A DNA stretch of 64,000 nt from Cognaticolwellia beringensis (GCF_002076895.1 NZ_CP020465.1:2914001-2978000), one strand, 5' to 3'. Numbered from the stretch's first letter, positions 47,407-56,606 are shown. Program-made: numbers and translations. Notes: generated by a model from the letters alone, not told the origin.

Positions 47407-47508
47407 ATGCAAGCAAAAAAGTTTGTTTTAAATATATCTCAACACTATAGTTTCGCTATTTTAAGACCATTACAAGAAGCCATTCGCAATAGCAACAGAG
47501 ATGTGTAG
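47407..47508 (+). pseudogene. Truncated remnant of a glycerophosphotransferase-like gene
   Basis: It encodes 33 residues, including LNISQHYSFAILRPLQEAI, then a TAG. This matches the N-terminus of the intact gene at 47602 (FFISQNYSFAILRPLQKTI). Beyond the stop the frame continues with LFVIIEV, another stop, and LSAKLAGNT, which may correspond to AVFVPGNT of the intact protein after a deletion. The remnant then runs into the 5' region of the intact gene. It looks like a decayed tandem copy. Confidence 0.8.
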
Positions 47509-47601
47509 CTTTTTGTTATTATTGAAGTTTAATTATCAGCTAAACTAGCTGGAAACACCAAGTTGCAATGTGCATGGCACTTAATTGTAGAGATTCTCCT
47601 T

Positions 47602-48651
47602 ATGACAGTTAAAAAGTACCTTTTTTTTATCAGCCAAAATTACAGTTTTGCTATTTTAAGACCGCTGCAAAAAACCATAAAGGAAAATGGTGGTGAAGTA
47701 CGCTGGTTCTTGTATGGCAGCGAAATTAATAATGAATTTTTACAACGTAATGAAGTAAAAATTGAATCAATAAAAGCAATAAAAGAATATGATCCGCTTG
47801 CTGTTTTTGTACCAGGAAATACCGTACCTAGCTTCATACCAGGTTTAAAAGTGGCAGTTTTTCATGGCTTTAATTCTGGAAAGCTAAATAGAAGAGGACT
47901 CGAAGATCATTTTAATATTAGAGGGTGTTTTGATCTTTATTGTACTCAAGGACCAAATACCACTGAAAAATTTCAATTATTAGCACAACAGCACGGACAT
48001 TTTTCGGTTGTTGAAACAGGTTGGCCGGCTTTAGATCCACTTTTTGTAAAGACGAGCAAAGCTGATGCTGATAATAGAAAACCAATGATTCTGATGTGTT
48101 CAACATTTTCACGCAATTTAACTTGTGCTCCAATATTGTTAGAAACGATTAAGAGGTTAAGCCAGTCAGGAAAATGGCAATGGAAAATTCAATTTCACCC
48201 GAAAATGGATGCAGGAATTGTTGACCAATATAAAGCCATCCAAAGCGAACATTTAACCTTTATTGAAACTGATAATGTTATTCCACTGTTGCAAGAGGCT
48301 GATGTGATGCTTTGTGATACATCGTCAGTGCTTATTATGTTTTTGTTGCAGGGGAAGCCGGTAGTGACATTTAATAACATCTCGCCAAGTGACTATTTAC
48401 TTGATATCAATCAGCCAAGTCAATTAGAGCTTGCGTTAGAAAATGCTTTGTCTCGACCTAAGTCTTTAATGGCGAATATTGAGAGGTTTATCAGTGAAAC
48501 GCACCCAAAACAAGATGGGCAGTCAGCTCAACGAGTGCTAGATGCTGTTGATAGTATGATTGATTCTGGTAAGCGTCCAGCTAAAACTAAGCCGATGAAC
48601 TTAATTAGGGCATTGAAAATGCGGAAAGAGCTAAACTACTGGAAGTTTTAA
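47602..48651 (+). CDS. CDP-glycerol glycerophosphotransferase-like protein
   Basis: 349 residues from ATG 47602 (MTVKKYLFFISQNYSF). The frame extends 13 codons upstream, but that part is the tail of a pseudogene copy. The C-terminal GT-B-like domain has AVFHGFNSGK, CSTFSRN, IQFHPK and DVMLCDTSSVLIMFLLQGKPV, matching the TagB/TagF glycerophosphotransferase family pattern (His in HGF and HPK, and the DxSS motif). These enzymes transfer glycerol phosphate, or related polyol phosphate, from CDP-alcohols to a polymer or lipid acceptor. It is divergent from leuA. With the TagD-like gene next door it suggests phosphoglycerol decoration of a surface glycan. Confidence 0.75.
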   Translation: MTVKKYLFFISQNYSFAILRPLQKTIKENGGEVRWFLYGSEINNEFLQRNEVKIESIKAIKEYDPLAVFVPGNTVPSFIPGLKVAVFHGFNSGKLNRRGLEDHFNIRGCFDLYCTQGPNTTEKFQLLAQQHGHFSVVETGWPALDPLFVKTSKADADNRKPMILMCSTFSRNLTCAPILLETIKRLSQSGKWQWKIQFHPKMDAGIVDQYKAIQSEHLTFIETDNVIPLLQEADVMLCDTSSVLIMFLLQGKPVVTFNNISPSDYLLDINQPSQLELALENALSRPKSLMANIERFISETHPKQDGQSAQRVLDAVDSMIDSGKRPAKTKPMNLIRALKMRKELNYWKF

Positions 48652-48694
48652 TAAGGAAAAACAAGCGGTATTATAACGGCTTAGTCATTTAACT

Positions 48695-49090
48695 TTAGTT
48701 TCGTTTAGTTTTCACCACTTCAATAATTTCTGTTGTGGAAACTGATGGTGTTCTTGGTAAATAAATAACTTTGCAAAGATCTTTCAAATGATCAAACTTA
48801 CCTTGCCAATCATCACCCATCACGAGAATATCGGCATTGTATTTTTTAATGTACTCCGCTTTTAGCTCTAAAGATTGTTCAAGAAATACTTCGTCTACGC
48901 AGCGCAATGAACTGATGATATGTTGTCTGTCATCTTCTGAATATATAGGATATCTAGTTTTCTTTTCCAAATTCAAATTATCTGACGAAACGCCTACTAT
49001 TAGATGTACCCCCTGAAGTTTAGCTCGCTCTAAAATATTGACGTGACCAACGTGAAATACATCAAAAGTGCCAAAAGTTATAACTCTCAT
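48695..49090 (-). CDS. Glycerol-3-phosphate cytidylyltransferase-like protein (TagD type)
   Basis: 131 residues from the ATG at 49090 (MRVITFGTFDVFHVGHV); this ATG overlaps the stop of the upstream gene as ATGA, indicating translational coupling. Nucleotidyltransferase motifs: GTFDVFHVGHVNIL (HxGH), MGDDWQGKFD, and RTPSVSTTEII, equivalent to the RTxGISTT signature of TagD. It would make CDP-glycerol from CTP and glycerol 3-phosphate. An alternative substrate such as another polyol or sugar phosphate is possible. A strong ribosome binding site for an independent start was not seen. Confidence 0.82.
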   Translation of the reverse strand: MRVITFGTFDVFHVGHVNILERAKLQGVHLIVGVSSDNLNLEKKTRYPIYSEDDRQHIISSLRCVDEVFLEQSLELKAEYIKKYNADILVMGDDWQGKFDHLKDLCKVIYLPRTPSVSTTEIIEVVKTKRN

Positions 49091-50157
49091 GCACATTCAC
49101 CTACAATAAATTCGGCAATTCTTTCACTACATTTACCGTCAACTTTACCGGTTAAATGTTCAGACATTTCGAGTCTGTTTACTTCGTTTAATTGTGGTTC
49201 ATTCAGATGCAATTTTGTATTTTCAATAAGCTCCTTTATATTTGTTACTCTTGCGGCAACTTTTCCAAAGTAACTTAAGTCAGTATCTAATCTTTTATTT
49301 AATCTAAATTTAAATATGCCACGATAAGACCATCGTAGTTTATAAAAATCACACCAGATAGCGGGCTTATTGAGAGCTGTGAATTCGAAGAGGGTTGACG
49401 ATGCATCACTGATCATTAAAGAGGCAAGTTGCATAAATGGTAGGATAGAGACATCATCAACATCACAAGCATATACATTTGCATAACGGCTCCAGTTTAT
49501 TAATTTTTCTTTTTGTGATTTATACTTACTTTTAATTAAAGAAAAAAAATGGGGCTTGATAATAATATTGTATTCTTTAAAAAGATCAGGAAAATTTTGT
49601 GGTAAACATTCAATAGAACTAGGATAAAAAGTAGGAGCATAAAGAATAGTTTTCTTAGTGGGATCTAATGCTAAACTTTCAAGCGTTATTTTAGTTTCAG
49701 TATTATTGATAATAGGATCAAGCTTCGCATAGCCGGTATCAATAAATATTTTTTTCGGAAAAATTTTCTGTAATCTTTCTAGTCTGTGTTTTCCTTCAAC
49801 AAAACGATACATTATTGGGGAATAAGAAACATCGTAGTAGCATGCTTTTGGACCTATACCATGCTGCAATAATGCTGTTTTTGAAAAACAATGTATTTCA
49901 TTTAAGTCATCGGTAGCGTTACCAAAAATTATCCATTCAGGCTTAGCTTCTAAGTATATTTTTTTAGCATCTTTTCTGTCATTTACCCAAACATAATTCA
50001 AATTATGATTTTTTACATAATTCTCTAAAGTATTATTTAAATGCTCTTGTTGATATAGAATAAAAATACATTCAATATTTTTGGCTTCTAATGCATTTTT
50101 TACGGGCAAATATTGTGGCAAATAATAGAGGTGTAAAATGTCGAAATAAACACGCAT
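49087..50157 (-). CDS. CDP-glycerol glycerophosphotransferase family protein
   Basis: 356 residues. N-terminal Rossmann-like part (MRVYFDILHLYYLPQYLPVK), then ALLQHGIGPKACYY, a TLLYAPTF-type motif (KKTILYAPTFYPSS), IIIKPHFF and LMISDASSTLFEFTALNKPAIW. These match the TagB/TagF family (H, KPH, SDxSS). It is upstream of and coupled by ATGA to the TagD-like gene, so donor synthesis and transfer are co-expressed. Codon use is AT-rich even for this genome. Together with the gene at 47602 this gives two transferases around one cytidylyltransferase. Acceptor and polymer are unknown. Confidence 0.82.
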   Translation of the reverse strand: MRVYFDILHLYYLPQYLPVKNALEAKNIECIFILYQQEHLNNTLENYVKNHNLNYVWVNDRKDAKKIYLEAKPEWIIFGNATDDLNEIHCFSKTALLQHGIGPKACYYDVSYSPIMYRFVEGKHRLERLQKIFPKKIFIDTGYAKLDPIINNTETKITLESLALDPTKKTILYAPTFYPSSIECLPQNFPDLFKEYNIIIKPHFFSLIKSKYKSQKEKLINWSRYANVYACDVDDVSILPFMQLASLMISDASSTLFEFTALNKPAIWCDFYKLRWSYRGIFKFRLNKRLDTDLSYFGKVAARVTNIKELIENTKLHLNEPQLNEVNRLEMSEHLTGKVDGKCSERIAEFIVGECA

Positions 50158-50463
50158 TAGTATCTCTCTTAAAACTAATAGTAATGCTGGTGAGTTAATC
50201 CTTTAAAACCAGTTGATTATCAAGTATGCATTATTTTGTTACAATATGTAACGATAAGTTAAATATGAATTGATTTAAGGAAAGTTAATGACGAGTTTAT
50301 GTCGAATTAGATAAATATTTCTTTTCAGGTGGCTATCAAATCAACAGCTTAAATATTTATATTATCGAGGGGGATTCTTCTTTAATAGTAGAGTTAATAA
50401 CTACTGACAGATGATATAACAATTATATTCAGTAAAAAGCTAAGTTATTTGATTGAAGTTTAA

Positions 50464-50612
50464 TCAAACTTATTAATTAACTGATCATTTTTTAGAGGTA
50501 AAATGAACAATACGAAGATATAAAATTGATAAACATCATAACTACTGGTTATGTTTTATATCTTGTATTTATCCATTTACCTATTGAATATAGACTACTT
50601 AATTAGTCAAAT
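50464..50612 (+). mobile_element. MITE-like element, decayed copy 4
   Basis: Recognisable by TTAATTAACTGATCATTTTT, CATAACTACTGG and CTTGTATTTATCCATTTACC in the same order as the intact copies, ending CTTAATTAGTCAAAT. The outer ATACCAA ends are lost. It lies in the 460-bp gap between the CDP-glycerol genes and the Wzi-like gene; the rest of that gap (50158-50463) shows nothing definite. Confidence 0.6.
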
Positions 50613-50617
50613 ATATT

Positions 50618-52126
50618 TTATAAGTTATATTCAACTTTTAAAAATAAGTTTGCTTGATTCTTATCTGCAATCGCATTTTCGAATTTAGAGTTACTGAGGT
50701 CTAAACCTAACGTGTAGCGCCAGTTTTTGTAACTATGCTGAACTTTAGTCGAAATCATGATCATGTCTTCGGCGATTTTTGTCAGTGGGTTACCAATAAG
50801 GATATTATTCGGCGCTTTGTCGTTGTTATCTTTATTAAGCTGTAAATGACGAATTTTGCTCGTGACATTGGTATTTTGGCTGATGGTAGTAATAAAGCCT
50901 AAAACCACGCTGGTAGCATCGTTATCGTATAAATTACCTAAGGTTCTTTGTTGATAACGCATACCGGTATGGTAAATATGATGTTCATAGAAGCAGTTAC
51001 CAACACTGCTATTATCAGTATCTGAGCAATCAGCGTAGGTATCGGTGTATTCTAAGTAAATTGTGGTTGGCGCTGAAAAAAGTCTTAAATGGGTATCTAT
51101 ACCTACTTGTACTTGTGGTTCAGTTAAGAAACTTAATGAAGAACCACTATTGTCGCCATCCTCTGCAAAATATTGACCATACAGACCGATAGGGGTATTG
51201 AGTACGCTAAATGAATAGCGTAAATCGTATCCGGCTTGTTGATTGCCAGGTTCGTTTTCTTTATTTACGCCACAATCGAGTCCTGAAGCGCCACAATTAT
51301 CTTTGCCTAATAACACATTCCAAAAAGTGCCTAAGCTTTTTGAACGGCCTTTGCCGCCAAATTGCGCTAAACGAGTAATGCCGACTTCTAAACCATCAAA
51401 TGGTAGGAAATTTAGCCTAAAGCCCCAGAGCAAGGTGTCATCAATAACGCGATTATCGTCCATAACGCCCATAAAAGAAGTTACGGTCCAAGGAATTTCA
51501 ATTTCAGTAAATGGAATTTCTAGTGGCATTGCAGATCTTCTTGATAACGAAATCGCAGGAATAGGCCTAGCGTTATTGGTTAAGCTTAAATTGCTGTCCC
51601 AACCTGGACCCCACCATCGATCTTGTTTCCCTACAGAAACCACCCAGTTGCCGATAAAACCGGCAACATAACTACCATCAAAACGAGTTTTGTCGTTATC
51701 TTGTGGTGAGAAGGTATAAGTTGTTGAAAGACCAAAAGCAAAAGAGTCTGTCATATGACTCGTTTGGATTTTTATATTATTTTTATCTCTAAAGTCCTCA
51801 CCAAAACTTGTGAAACGTTTGTCTTTATTGGCGGTATTGAATTCTAATTTCTTACTGTTTTTTTTAGCCATACGAAATTGATGATTTACATAATCAAAGG
51901 CTTGTTTTTCAGAACTATTTAACGAGGAGTATTCTACATGCTTTAAGTCTCGCCCTATATCTAACCACATTAATGGAAATGTTGTTACGGGGGTGTTTAT
52001 ATGGCCAGCGTCAGCAAGTTGCTGAATACTTGCTCTGAGGTATATATTTGATGTGTCGATCCAAGGTTCTGCAGACGTAAAAAAGCAAAATAAAAATAAC
52101 GTGTAAGATAATTTATGTAATTTCAA
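50618..52126 (-). CDS. Capsule assembly Wzi family outer-membrane protein
   Basis: 502 residues with a signal peptide (MKLHKLSYTLFLFCFFTSA) and a beta-barrel-like sequence. Family hallmarks are PWIDTSNIYLRASIQQLADAG near the N-terminus, SVGKQDRWWGPGWDSNLSL, ARPIPAISLSRRSAMP, and a terminal LFLKVEYNL. Wzi proteins are outer-membrane lectin-like barrels that help attach capsular or exopolysaccharide. Its position next to the CDP-glycerol genes suggests a common surface polymer, although the separation and the MITE remnant make co-transcription unlikely. It could instead be a Wzi-like relative of unknown role. Confidence 0.8.
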   Translation of the reverse strand: MKLHKLSYTLFLFCFFTSAEPWIDTSNIYLRASIQQLADAGHINTPVTTFPLMWLDIGRDLKHVEYSSLNSSEKQAFDYVNHQFRMAKKNSKKLEFNTANKDKRFTSFGEDFRDKNNIKIQTSHMTDSFAFGLSTTYTFSPQDNDKTRFDGSYVAGFIGNWVVSVGKQDRWWGPGWDSNLSLTNNARPIPAISLSRRSAMPLEIPFTEIEIPWTVTSFMGVMDDNRVIDDTLLWGFRLNFLPFDGLEVGITRLAQFGGKGRSKSLGTFWNVLLGKDNCGASGLDCGVNKENEPGNQQAGYDLRYSFSVLNTPIGLYGQYFAEDGDNSGSSLSFLTEPQVQVGIDTHLRLFSAPTTIYLEYTDTYADCSDTDNSSVGNCFYEHHIYHTGMRYQQRTLGNLYDNDATSVVLGFITTISQNTNVTSKIRHLQLNKDNNDKAPNNILIGNPLTKIAEDMIMISTKVQHSYKNWRYTLGLDLSNSKFENAIADKNQANLFLKVEYNL

Positions 52127-52186
52127 AATATGAGTTTCAATTCTATGAGTAATTTATAGGTGACTTCTTAAATTATAATTAAAAAG

Positions 52187-52786
52187 TTAACCCCAGTTTT
52201 CCATGCTTGCTTTACGCTTTGAAAATAAGCGCGGTAAGATCAAACCAAATAATAAACCAATACCTAAGACGATTGCGCCATTAAAAAACCATTGTTTTTT
52301 AATACTAGTGTCTTGATTTTTCAATTGTGATTTAGTTTGTGTTAAATCCATATTGAGTGCTGATATGCTATTTTGTAAATCACTACGTTCTGATTTTAAT
52401 GCATCAATTTCGATAACTGCTTCGTTTAGTTGCTGAGTAATGTGACTTTTTCCCGCTTGAAAACTAGCGAGCTTTTCATTGAGATCAGCAATAACGTAAC
52501 GCATGCCTGGTTTTGTTGAAACATGCTTGCTTTCAATCCAACCGGTACGGTCTTTATCAGTAATAATTTCGCTGTATTCATTGTTAGACTTACCCGTTAG
52601 TACGACTTTTTCACCTGAGTTTACCGTACCTTGTATACGATAATTTTTGCCAGCACCGGTGTGCATATAAACAATTAAATCTTCAGAGATATATCCAGCA
52701 GTAGTCGACGAATTCGCCTCTTCAGCGAGAGAAAATAAGGAAATTAATAATAGTAGGGTAACGAATGTTTGTTTTATGTTCATCAT
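52187..52786 (-). CDS. SH3-domain membrane protein, YgiM type (TIGR04211 family)
   Basis: 199 residues: signal peptide (about 1-22), bacterial SH3 domain at about 28-92 (EDLIVYMHTGAGKNYRIQGT, GWIESKHV), coiled coil at about 100-160, and a C-terminal membrane anchor (NGAIVLGIGLLFGLILPRLF) followed by a basic tail. This architecture matches E. coli YgiM, whose gene lies beside cca and ygiF. Here ygiF follows divergently. It is presumed to be a periplasmic protein tethered to the inner membrane; its precise role is unclear. Confidence 0.85.
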   Translation of the reverse strand: MMNIKQTFVTLLLLISLFSLAEEANSSTTAGYISEDLIVYMHTGAGKNYRIQGTVNSGEKVVLTGKSNNEYSEIITDKDRTGWIESKHVSTKPGMRYVIADLNEKLASFQAGKSHITQQLNEAVIEIDALKSERSDLQNSISALNMDLTQTKSQLKNQDTSIKKQWFFNGAIVLGIGLLFGLILPRLFSKRKASMENWG

Positions 52787-53004
52787 GAAATAACCAATAG
52801 CGCCATTTTAAACAGGAATGGCAAAGATAGTAGGACTTTGCAGGTATGATAGCAAGTGATGTCGCTTAGATTTCTAAGATTTTTGCTATAAAATATCAAT
52901 CATGTAATATTGAGGTTATTATTTGCTGCCATTGTACGAAAAACAATCTCAAAAGATTGTCGTTGCAGTTAATAGGCTTGATTTATAACTAATATTGGAA
53001 AAGT

Positions 53005-54516
53005 ATGACGACCGAAATAGAGCTTAAATATTTAGTTTTAGGCGATAACACTGTAGAAAAAATAACCCAAGTATTTGGCCGTGAAAATATTCACTTTAGC
53101 TATCAAGAAAAGCAGCTCGCAAATTGCTATTTTGATACCCCAGAGTTGAATTTACGACAACATGACATGGGATTGAGAGTTCGCCGTAGTAATAATCATA
53201 TTGAACAAACTATTAAAACCGCAGGGCAGGTTGTTGGTGGTTTGCATAGTCGTCCGGAATATAATGTTAATATTGAAAGTGACTTCCCTATTTTATCACT
53301 TTTTCCAGATGAAATTTGGCAATCGGGACAATCAGTAGCAAATATTCAACATGAACTAGTCGCTTTATTCAATACCGATTTTAAACGTTGCACTTGGCTA
53401 ATTACCGATGCTAATGGCAATGAAGTTGAGTTGGCTTATGACCAAGGTGAGATTGCCAGCGCTGAGAAAAAAGAAACCATTCATGAACTTGAATTTGAGT
53501 TAGTTCAAGGCGATACGTCAGCATTGTTTAACTTAGCGTCGTTGCTTTTTAAAGCGCTAGCACTTCGCCCTGGTATCAAAAGTAAAGCGGCACGAGGCTA
53601 TGCACTTTGGCGCACTGAGCCAGCTGTTGAGCAAGTTCAGCAAACAAGTTATATTTGTGAAAATCGAAGTAACTCGATTGCACAAGCCTTTACGTATGGG
53701 CTAGGTCACGGTCTTACCCTGCTACAAAAAAGTATTGAGGGCTATTTAGCGACTCAAACCTTAGATGAATTAGTGAAAGTAAAAGCAAACCTAGCGGTTT
53801 TACGTCATGGTTTTTGGTTGTTCGCGGATTACTTAACAGAAGAAGAATTGCTTATCAGAAATGAATTAAGCCATTTTATTCATTTACTTGCTTGGGTTGA
53901 TAACGCGATACATTTACGTGAGCTTACCAATAAAACGGGTAATTACCGTAAAAAACTTGATTTTAGTAAGCAACTTATTAAGCAACTTAAAATAGAAAAA
54001 CGTCGATTTCCCAACAATGAAGACATTTGCCAACTGCTACATAATAGCCGCTTTAATCAACTGCAGCTTTCGATATTACAGCTGTATTTATTACGCAGTG
54101 AAAATAAGGCTGTAGATAATTATGAAGGCGGCGAAACACTAATTAAATTTGCTCAAGATAAAATTCAATTTAGCTTAAGTGAAATTAGTACTCAGATGAA
54201 AAATATGGCGAGCTCACACTGTCAAAGGTACATAGCACAAAGCAAACCCCTATATCGAAGCTCATTAACCGGTACTTGGCTTGCGGGATTATTTGATAAC
54301 GAATTGCGTGATAAATTTCGTCGCCCTTGGTTAGACTTGCAGCAAGGCATAAGTGAATTACAATCGCTTTGGATTATCCAGCTGCAATTAGAGAAACTTT
54401 CTGATCCGCCTAAAAAAATCGTTCAGTGGCAACAAAGTAAAGTCGAAGGCTTGTTAGTGGCACTAGACAATACTAAGGCTATAGCAATTGCCATGCCGCC
54501 ATATTGGCTTGAGTAA
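53005..54516 (+). CDS. CYTH-CHAD domain inorganic triphosphatase (YgiF-like)
   Basis: 503 residues. A CYTH domain (1-205) starts with the ExExK signature (TEIELKYLVLG) and contains LRVRRSNNHIEQTIKT, VELAYDQGEI and GIKSKAARGYAL. A helical CHAD domain (about 220-480) follows, with conserved His and basic residues. E. coli YgiF is a metal-dependent inorganic triphosphatase with the same architecture; CHAD domains bind polyphosphate. In E. coli ygiF is directly upstream of glnE; here glnE is 8.3 kb away and the gap is filled by cell-envelope genes. Confidence 0.9.
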   Translation: MTTEIELKYLVLGDNTVEKITQVFGRENIHFSYQEKQLANCYFDTPELNLRQHDMGLRVRRSNNHIEQTIKTAGQVVGGLHSRPEYNVNIESDFPILSLFPDEIWQSGQSVANIQHELVALFNTDFKRCTWLITDANGNEVELAYDQGEIASAEKKETIHELEFELVQGDTSALFNLASLLFKALALRPGIKSKAARGYALWRTEPAVEQVQQTSYICENRSNSIAQAFTYGLGHGLTLLQKSIEGYLATQTLDELVKVKANLAVLRHGFWLFADYLTEEELLIRNELSHFIHLLAWVDNAIHLRELTNKTGNYRKKLDFSKQLIKQLKIEKRRFPNNEDICQLLHNSRFNQLQLSILQLYLLRSENKAVDNYEGGETLIKFAQDKIQFSLSEISTQMKNMASSHCQRYIAQSKPLYRSSLTGTWLAGLFDNELRDKFRRPWLDLQQGISELQSLWIIQLQLEKLSDPPKKIVQWQQSKVEGLLVALDNTKAIAIAMPPYWLE

Positions 54517-54615
54517 TATTAGTATTTATCATTTTAAACTGCTGATGTTCATTGGTCATTTATTCAAATTTAGTAATAAACTAGATTAGTTTATGATATT
54601 TATTTAACCCGTAGA

Positions 54616-55557
54616 GTGACCGCCGTTATTTTGATTAAAAGTTTTTTCTCAGCCAAGCTCATACTTATCGCTATGAGCTATATTTTATTGCTGTCTAGTT
54701 TTATGACGACGGTAAGTTTTGCAAAAATATATTCGCTACCTGAGGCAGGTTCAAGATTAATTGGTGAACCGCAATATCATGAAGTTGCCAAGGGGGATTA
54801 CTTTCAACTTATTGCTGAGCAATATGATGTCGGTTTTCTTGCGCTAATGGCCGCCAATCCTGGTGTTGATCCTTTTTTACCTACTGTTGGGCATAAACTG
54901 GTTATTCCAACTCAAATGCTACTGCCGTTTGGCAAGCGTGAAGGTATTATTATTAATTTGCCCGAGTTACGCTTGTATTATTTTCCCGAAAATAGTGACA
55001 AGGTGCATGTTTTCCCCGTTGGCATTGGCAGACAAGGGTTAGAAACGCCTAAGACGGTGAGTTACATAAGTGAAAAACGTAAAGATCCTGTTTGGCGTCC
55101 AACAAGTGAAATGAAAGCGCGTTATTTTGCTGAACATGGCAGGAAGTTAGCTGATGAAGTGCCTGCAGGACCTAAAAATCCATTTGGTAAATATGCCTTA
55201 CGTCTAGGTACAAGTGTCTATTTATTGCATGGGTCAAATCAGCGTTTTGGTATTGGTATGCGAGCTAGCTCAGGCTGTATTCGCTTATATGATGATGATA
55301 TCGAGTGGCTATATCAGCATATTGAAATCAACACACCGGTGCGCATTGTTGATCAAACAATAAAATTATCCTATGAACCCGATAAAAGATTAATAGAAGT
55401 ACATAGCCCACTAACAGGTGATGATGGTGATGTAAGTAAAACTGAAATCACTCCTGCTGTAACAGCATTTGTTGGCGACTCACCTGACGATAAAATGCTC
55501 TTACTAGATCAAGTCGAAAACCCAAAAGGTTTAGTCACGCAATTGCATGTGCATTAA
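54616..55557 (+). CDS. L,D-transpeptidase with LysM domain (ErfK/YbiS type)
   Basis: 313 residues from the GTG at 54616 (GTAGAGTG context); the ATG at 54673 could instead be used. N-terminal membrane or signal segment (ending TVSFA), LysM domain at about 55-100 (YHEVAKGDYFQLIAEQYDV), then a YkuD catalytic domain with HGSNQRFGIGMRASSGCIRL and catalytic C221. Such enzymes cross-link peptidoglycan or attach Braun lipoprotein to it. The next gene, convergent across a shared terminator, encodes a Braun-type lipoprotein with a C-terminal Lys, so Lpp anchoring is the more likely role. Confidence 0.92.
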   Translation: MTAVILIKSFFSAKLILIAMSYILLLSSFMTTVSFAKIYSLPEAGSRLIGEPQYHEVAKGDYFQLIAEQYDVGFLALMAANPGVDPFLPTVGHKLVIPTQMLLPFGKREGIIINLPELRLYYFPENSDKVHVFPVGIGRQGLETPKTVSYISEKRKDPVWRPTSEMKARYFAEHGRKLADEVPAGPKNPFGKYALRLGTSVYLLHGSNQRFGIGMRASSGCIRLYDDDIEWLYQHIEINTPVRIVDQTIKLSYEPDKRLIEVHSPLTGDDGDVSKTEITPAVTAFVGDSPDDKMLLLDQVENPKGLVTQLHVH

Positions 55558-55578
55558 CACGTTCCCCGCCATTAACAA

Positions 55579-55612
55579 TAAAAAAACACTAAACTAAGGT
55601 TTAGTGTTTTTT
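55579..55612. terminator. Bidirectional terminator between L,D-transpeptidase and lipoprotein genes
   Basis: AAAAAACACTAAAC TAAG GTTTAGTGTTTTTT: a long stem with A and T tracts on both sides, between convergent genes. Confidence 0.92.
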
Positions 55613-55652
55613 ATTAATTCAACCTAGTGCATTTAAGCTCGCGGCAGACTTC

Positions 55653-55913
55653 TTACTTTTTATAGCTAGCAACGACATTATCAATACGTTCGTTGGTATC
55701 TTTTACAGCTTGGTTTGTTTGCTCTTGTGCCATTCCCAATTCGTTTACTTCAGCTGAAACAGCTTTAGTTTGAGAAGATAAGCTATTCACTTTTTCTGTT
55801 AAATTATCAACTTTTTGGTTTAATTGTGAAATATTTGCTTCTAGTGCTGAGTTATTTGCACAACCGCTAATAATGGCAACTAAGGCTACAAGCGTTAATT
55901 TTTTTAATAACAT
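55653..55913 (-). CDS. Braun-type (Lpp-like) outer-membrane lipoprotein
   Basis: 86 residues: a lipoprotein signal with lipobox ISGC (Cys at about residue 18), then a continuous heptad-patterned helix (ISQLNQKVDNLTEKVNSLSS and onward) and a C-terminal YKK. The terminal Lys is the residue that L,D-transpeptidases link to peptidoglycan in E. coli Lpp. It is somewhat longer than E. coli Lpp (78 residues with signal). CAGGGATCCC precedes the ATG. Convergence with the L,D-transpeptidase gene supports an enzyme-substrate relation; this is inferred. Confidence 0.88.
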   Translation of the reverse strand: MLLKKLTLVALVAIISGCANNSALEANISQLNQKVDNLTEKVNSLSSQTKAVSAEVNELGMAQEQTNQAVKDTNERIDNVVASYKK

Positions 55914-56117
55914 AATGGGATCCCTGTGTTTTTTATTAAGTTTGAATGTTCTAAGCTAGTATGGCACAAAATTATCACACTCCCAAAAGCTATTAATTAG
56001 CAGAATCACTTTAGCGGTAAGTGTCGTTTAATAAGGTGTTTTTGTGGATATTGATAATTGAATACAGCTAAGATAATAGCTGTATTCTGACTTGTTTTCA
56101 GAATTGGTAAGCTGAGG

Positions 56118-56606
56118 TTATTTATTAAGTGCTTTGGTTAACGCTTCTAATTTTTCTTCTAACGCTAAAAGTTTTTTATTAATTTCTGTGTTTTGAGCAA
56201 TAATTTGTGAGTTTTGCATTCTTAACTCTCGATTTTTAATATTGGTATCAGCAAAGCCAAATATTTTATTAACAAATACCGCCCCCATGCCGCCAAGTAA
56301 ACCGATACCCAAAATAAACATAATAAAGACAGATGCTCGGCCAATAAAACTGATGGGATAAACATCGCCAAAACCAATGGTAGTAGAGGACATGACCATC
56401 AGCCAAATGGCATCTGCATAGCTTTTAACAGGTGAATCTGTAAGCCCGAGTTCAGCTTGATAAGTGATATAACCTAATGATAAATTTAAGGACAAAAATA
56501 AAACTAAAGAGATAGTGCCAATAAAGCCGTAGTTGTAGTTTTTTACCCCGAAGTCATCAACACGGTATAAATTAGTTTTTTCCATAGCTTTTTGAACGAC
56601 TATCAT
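56118..56606 (-). CDS. Two-TM potassium channel (Ion_trans_2 type)
   Basis: 162 residues. Two membrane segments (about 27-47 and 90-112) flank a pore loop whose filter reads TTIGFGDVYP, the K+-channel signature. A C-terminal coiled coil (about 125-160, IIAQNTEINKKLLALEEKLE) probably supports tetramerisation; no RCK nucleotide domain is present. AGAGG lies six bases before the chosen ATG. It is the last gene of the PspA-DUF2170 unit. A weak double hairpin (56061-56103) follows without a T run. Confidence 0.88.
   Translation of the reverse strand: MIVVQKAMEKTNLYRVDDFGVKNYNYGFIGTISLVLFLSLNLSLGYITYQAELGLTDSPVKSYADAIWLMVMSSTTIGFGDVYPISFIGRASVFIMFILGIGLLGGMGAVFVNKIFGFADTNIKNRELRMQNSQIIAQNTEINKKLLALEEKLEALTKALNK

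Noticed and set aside
51243..51671. Plus-strand ORF of 142 codons inside the Wzi-like gene
   Set aside because: It is antisense to the conserved barrel region of the Wzi-like protein and has no coding features of its own.
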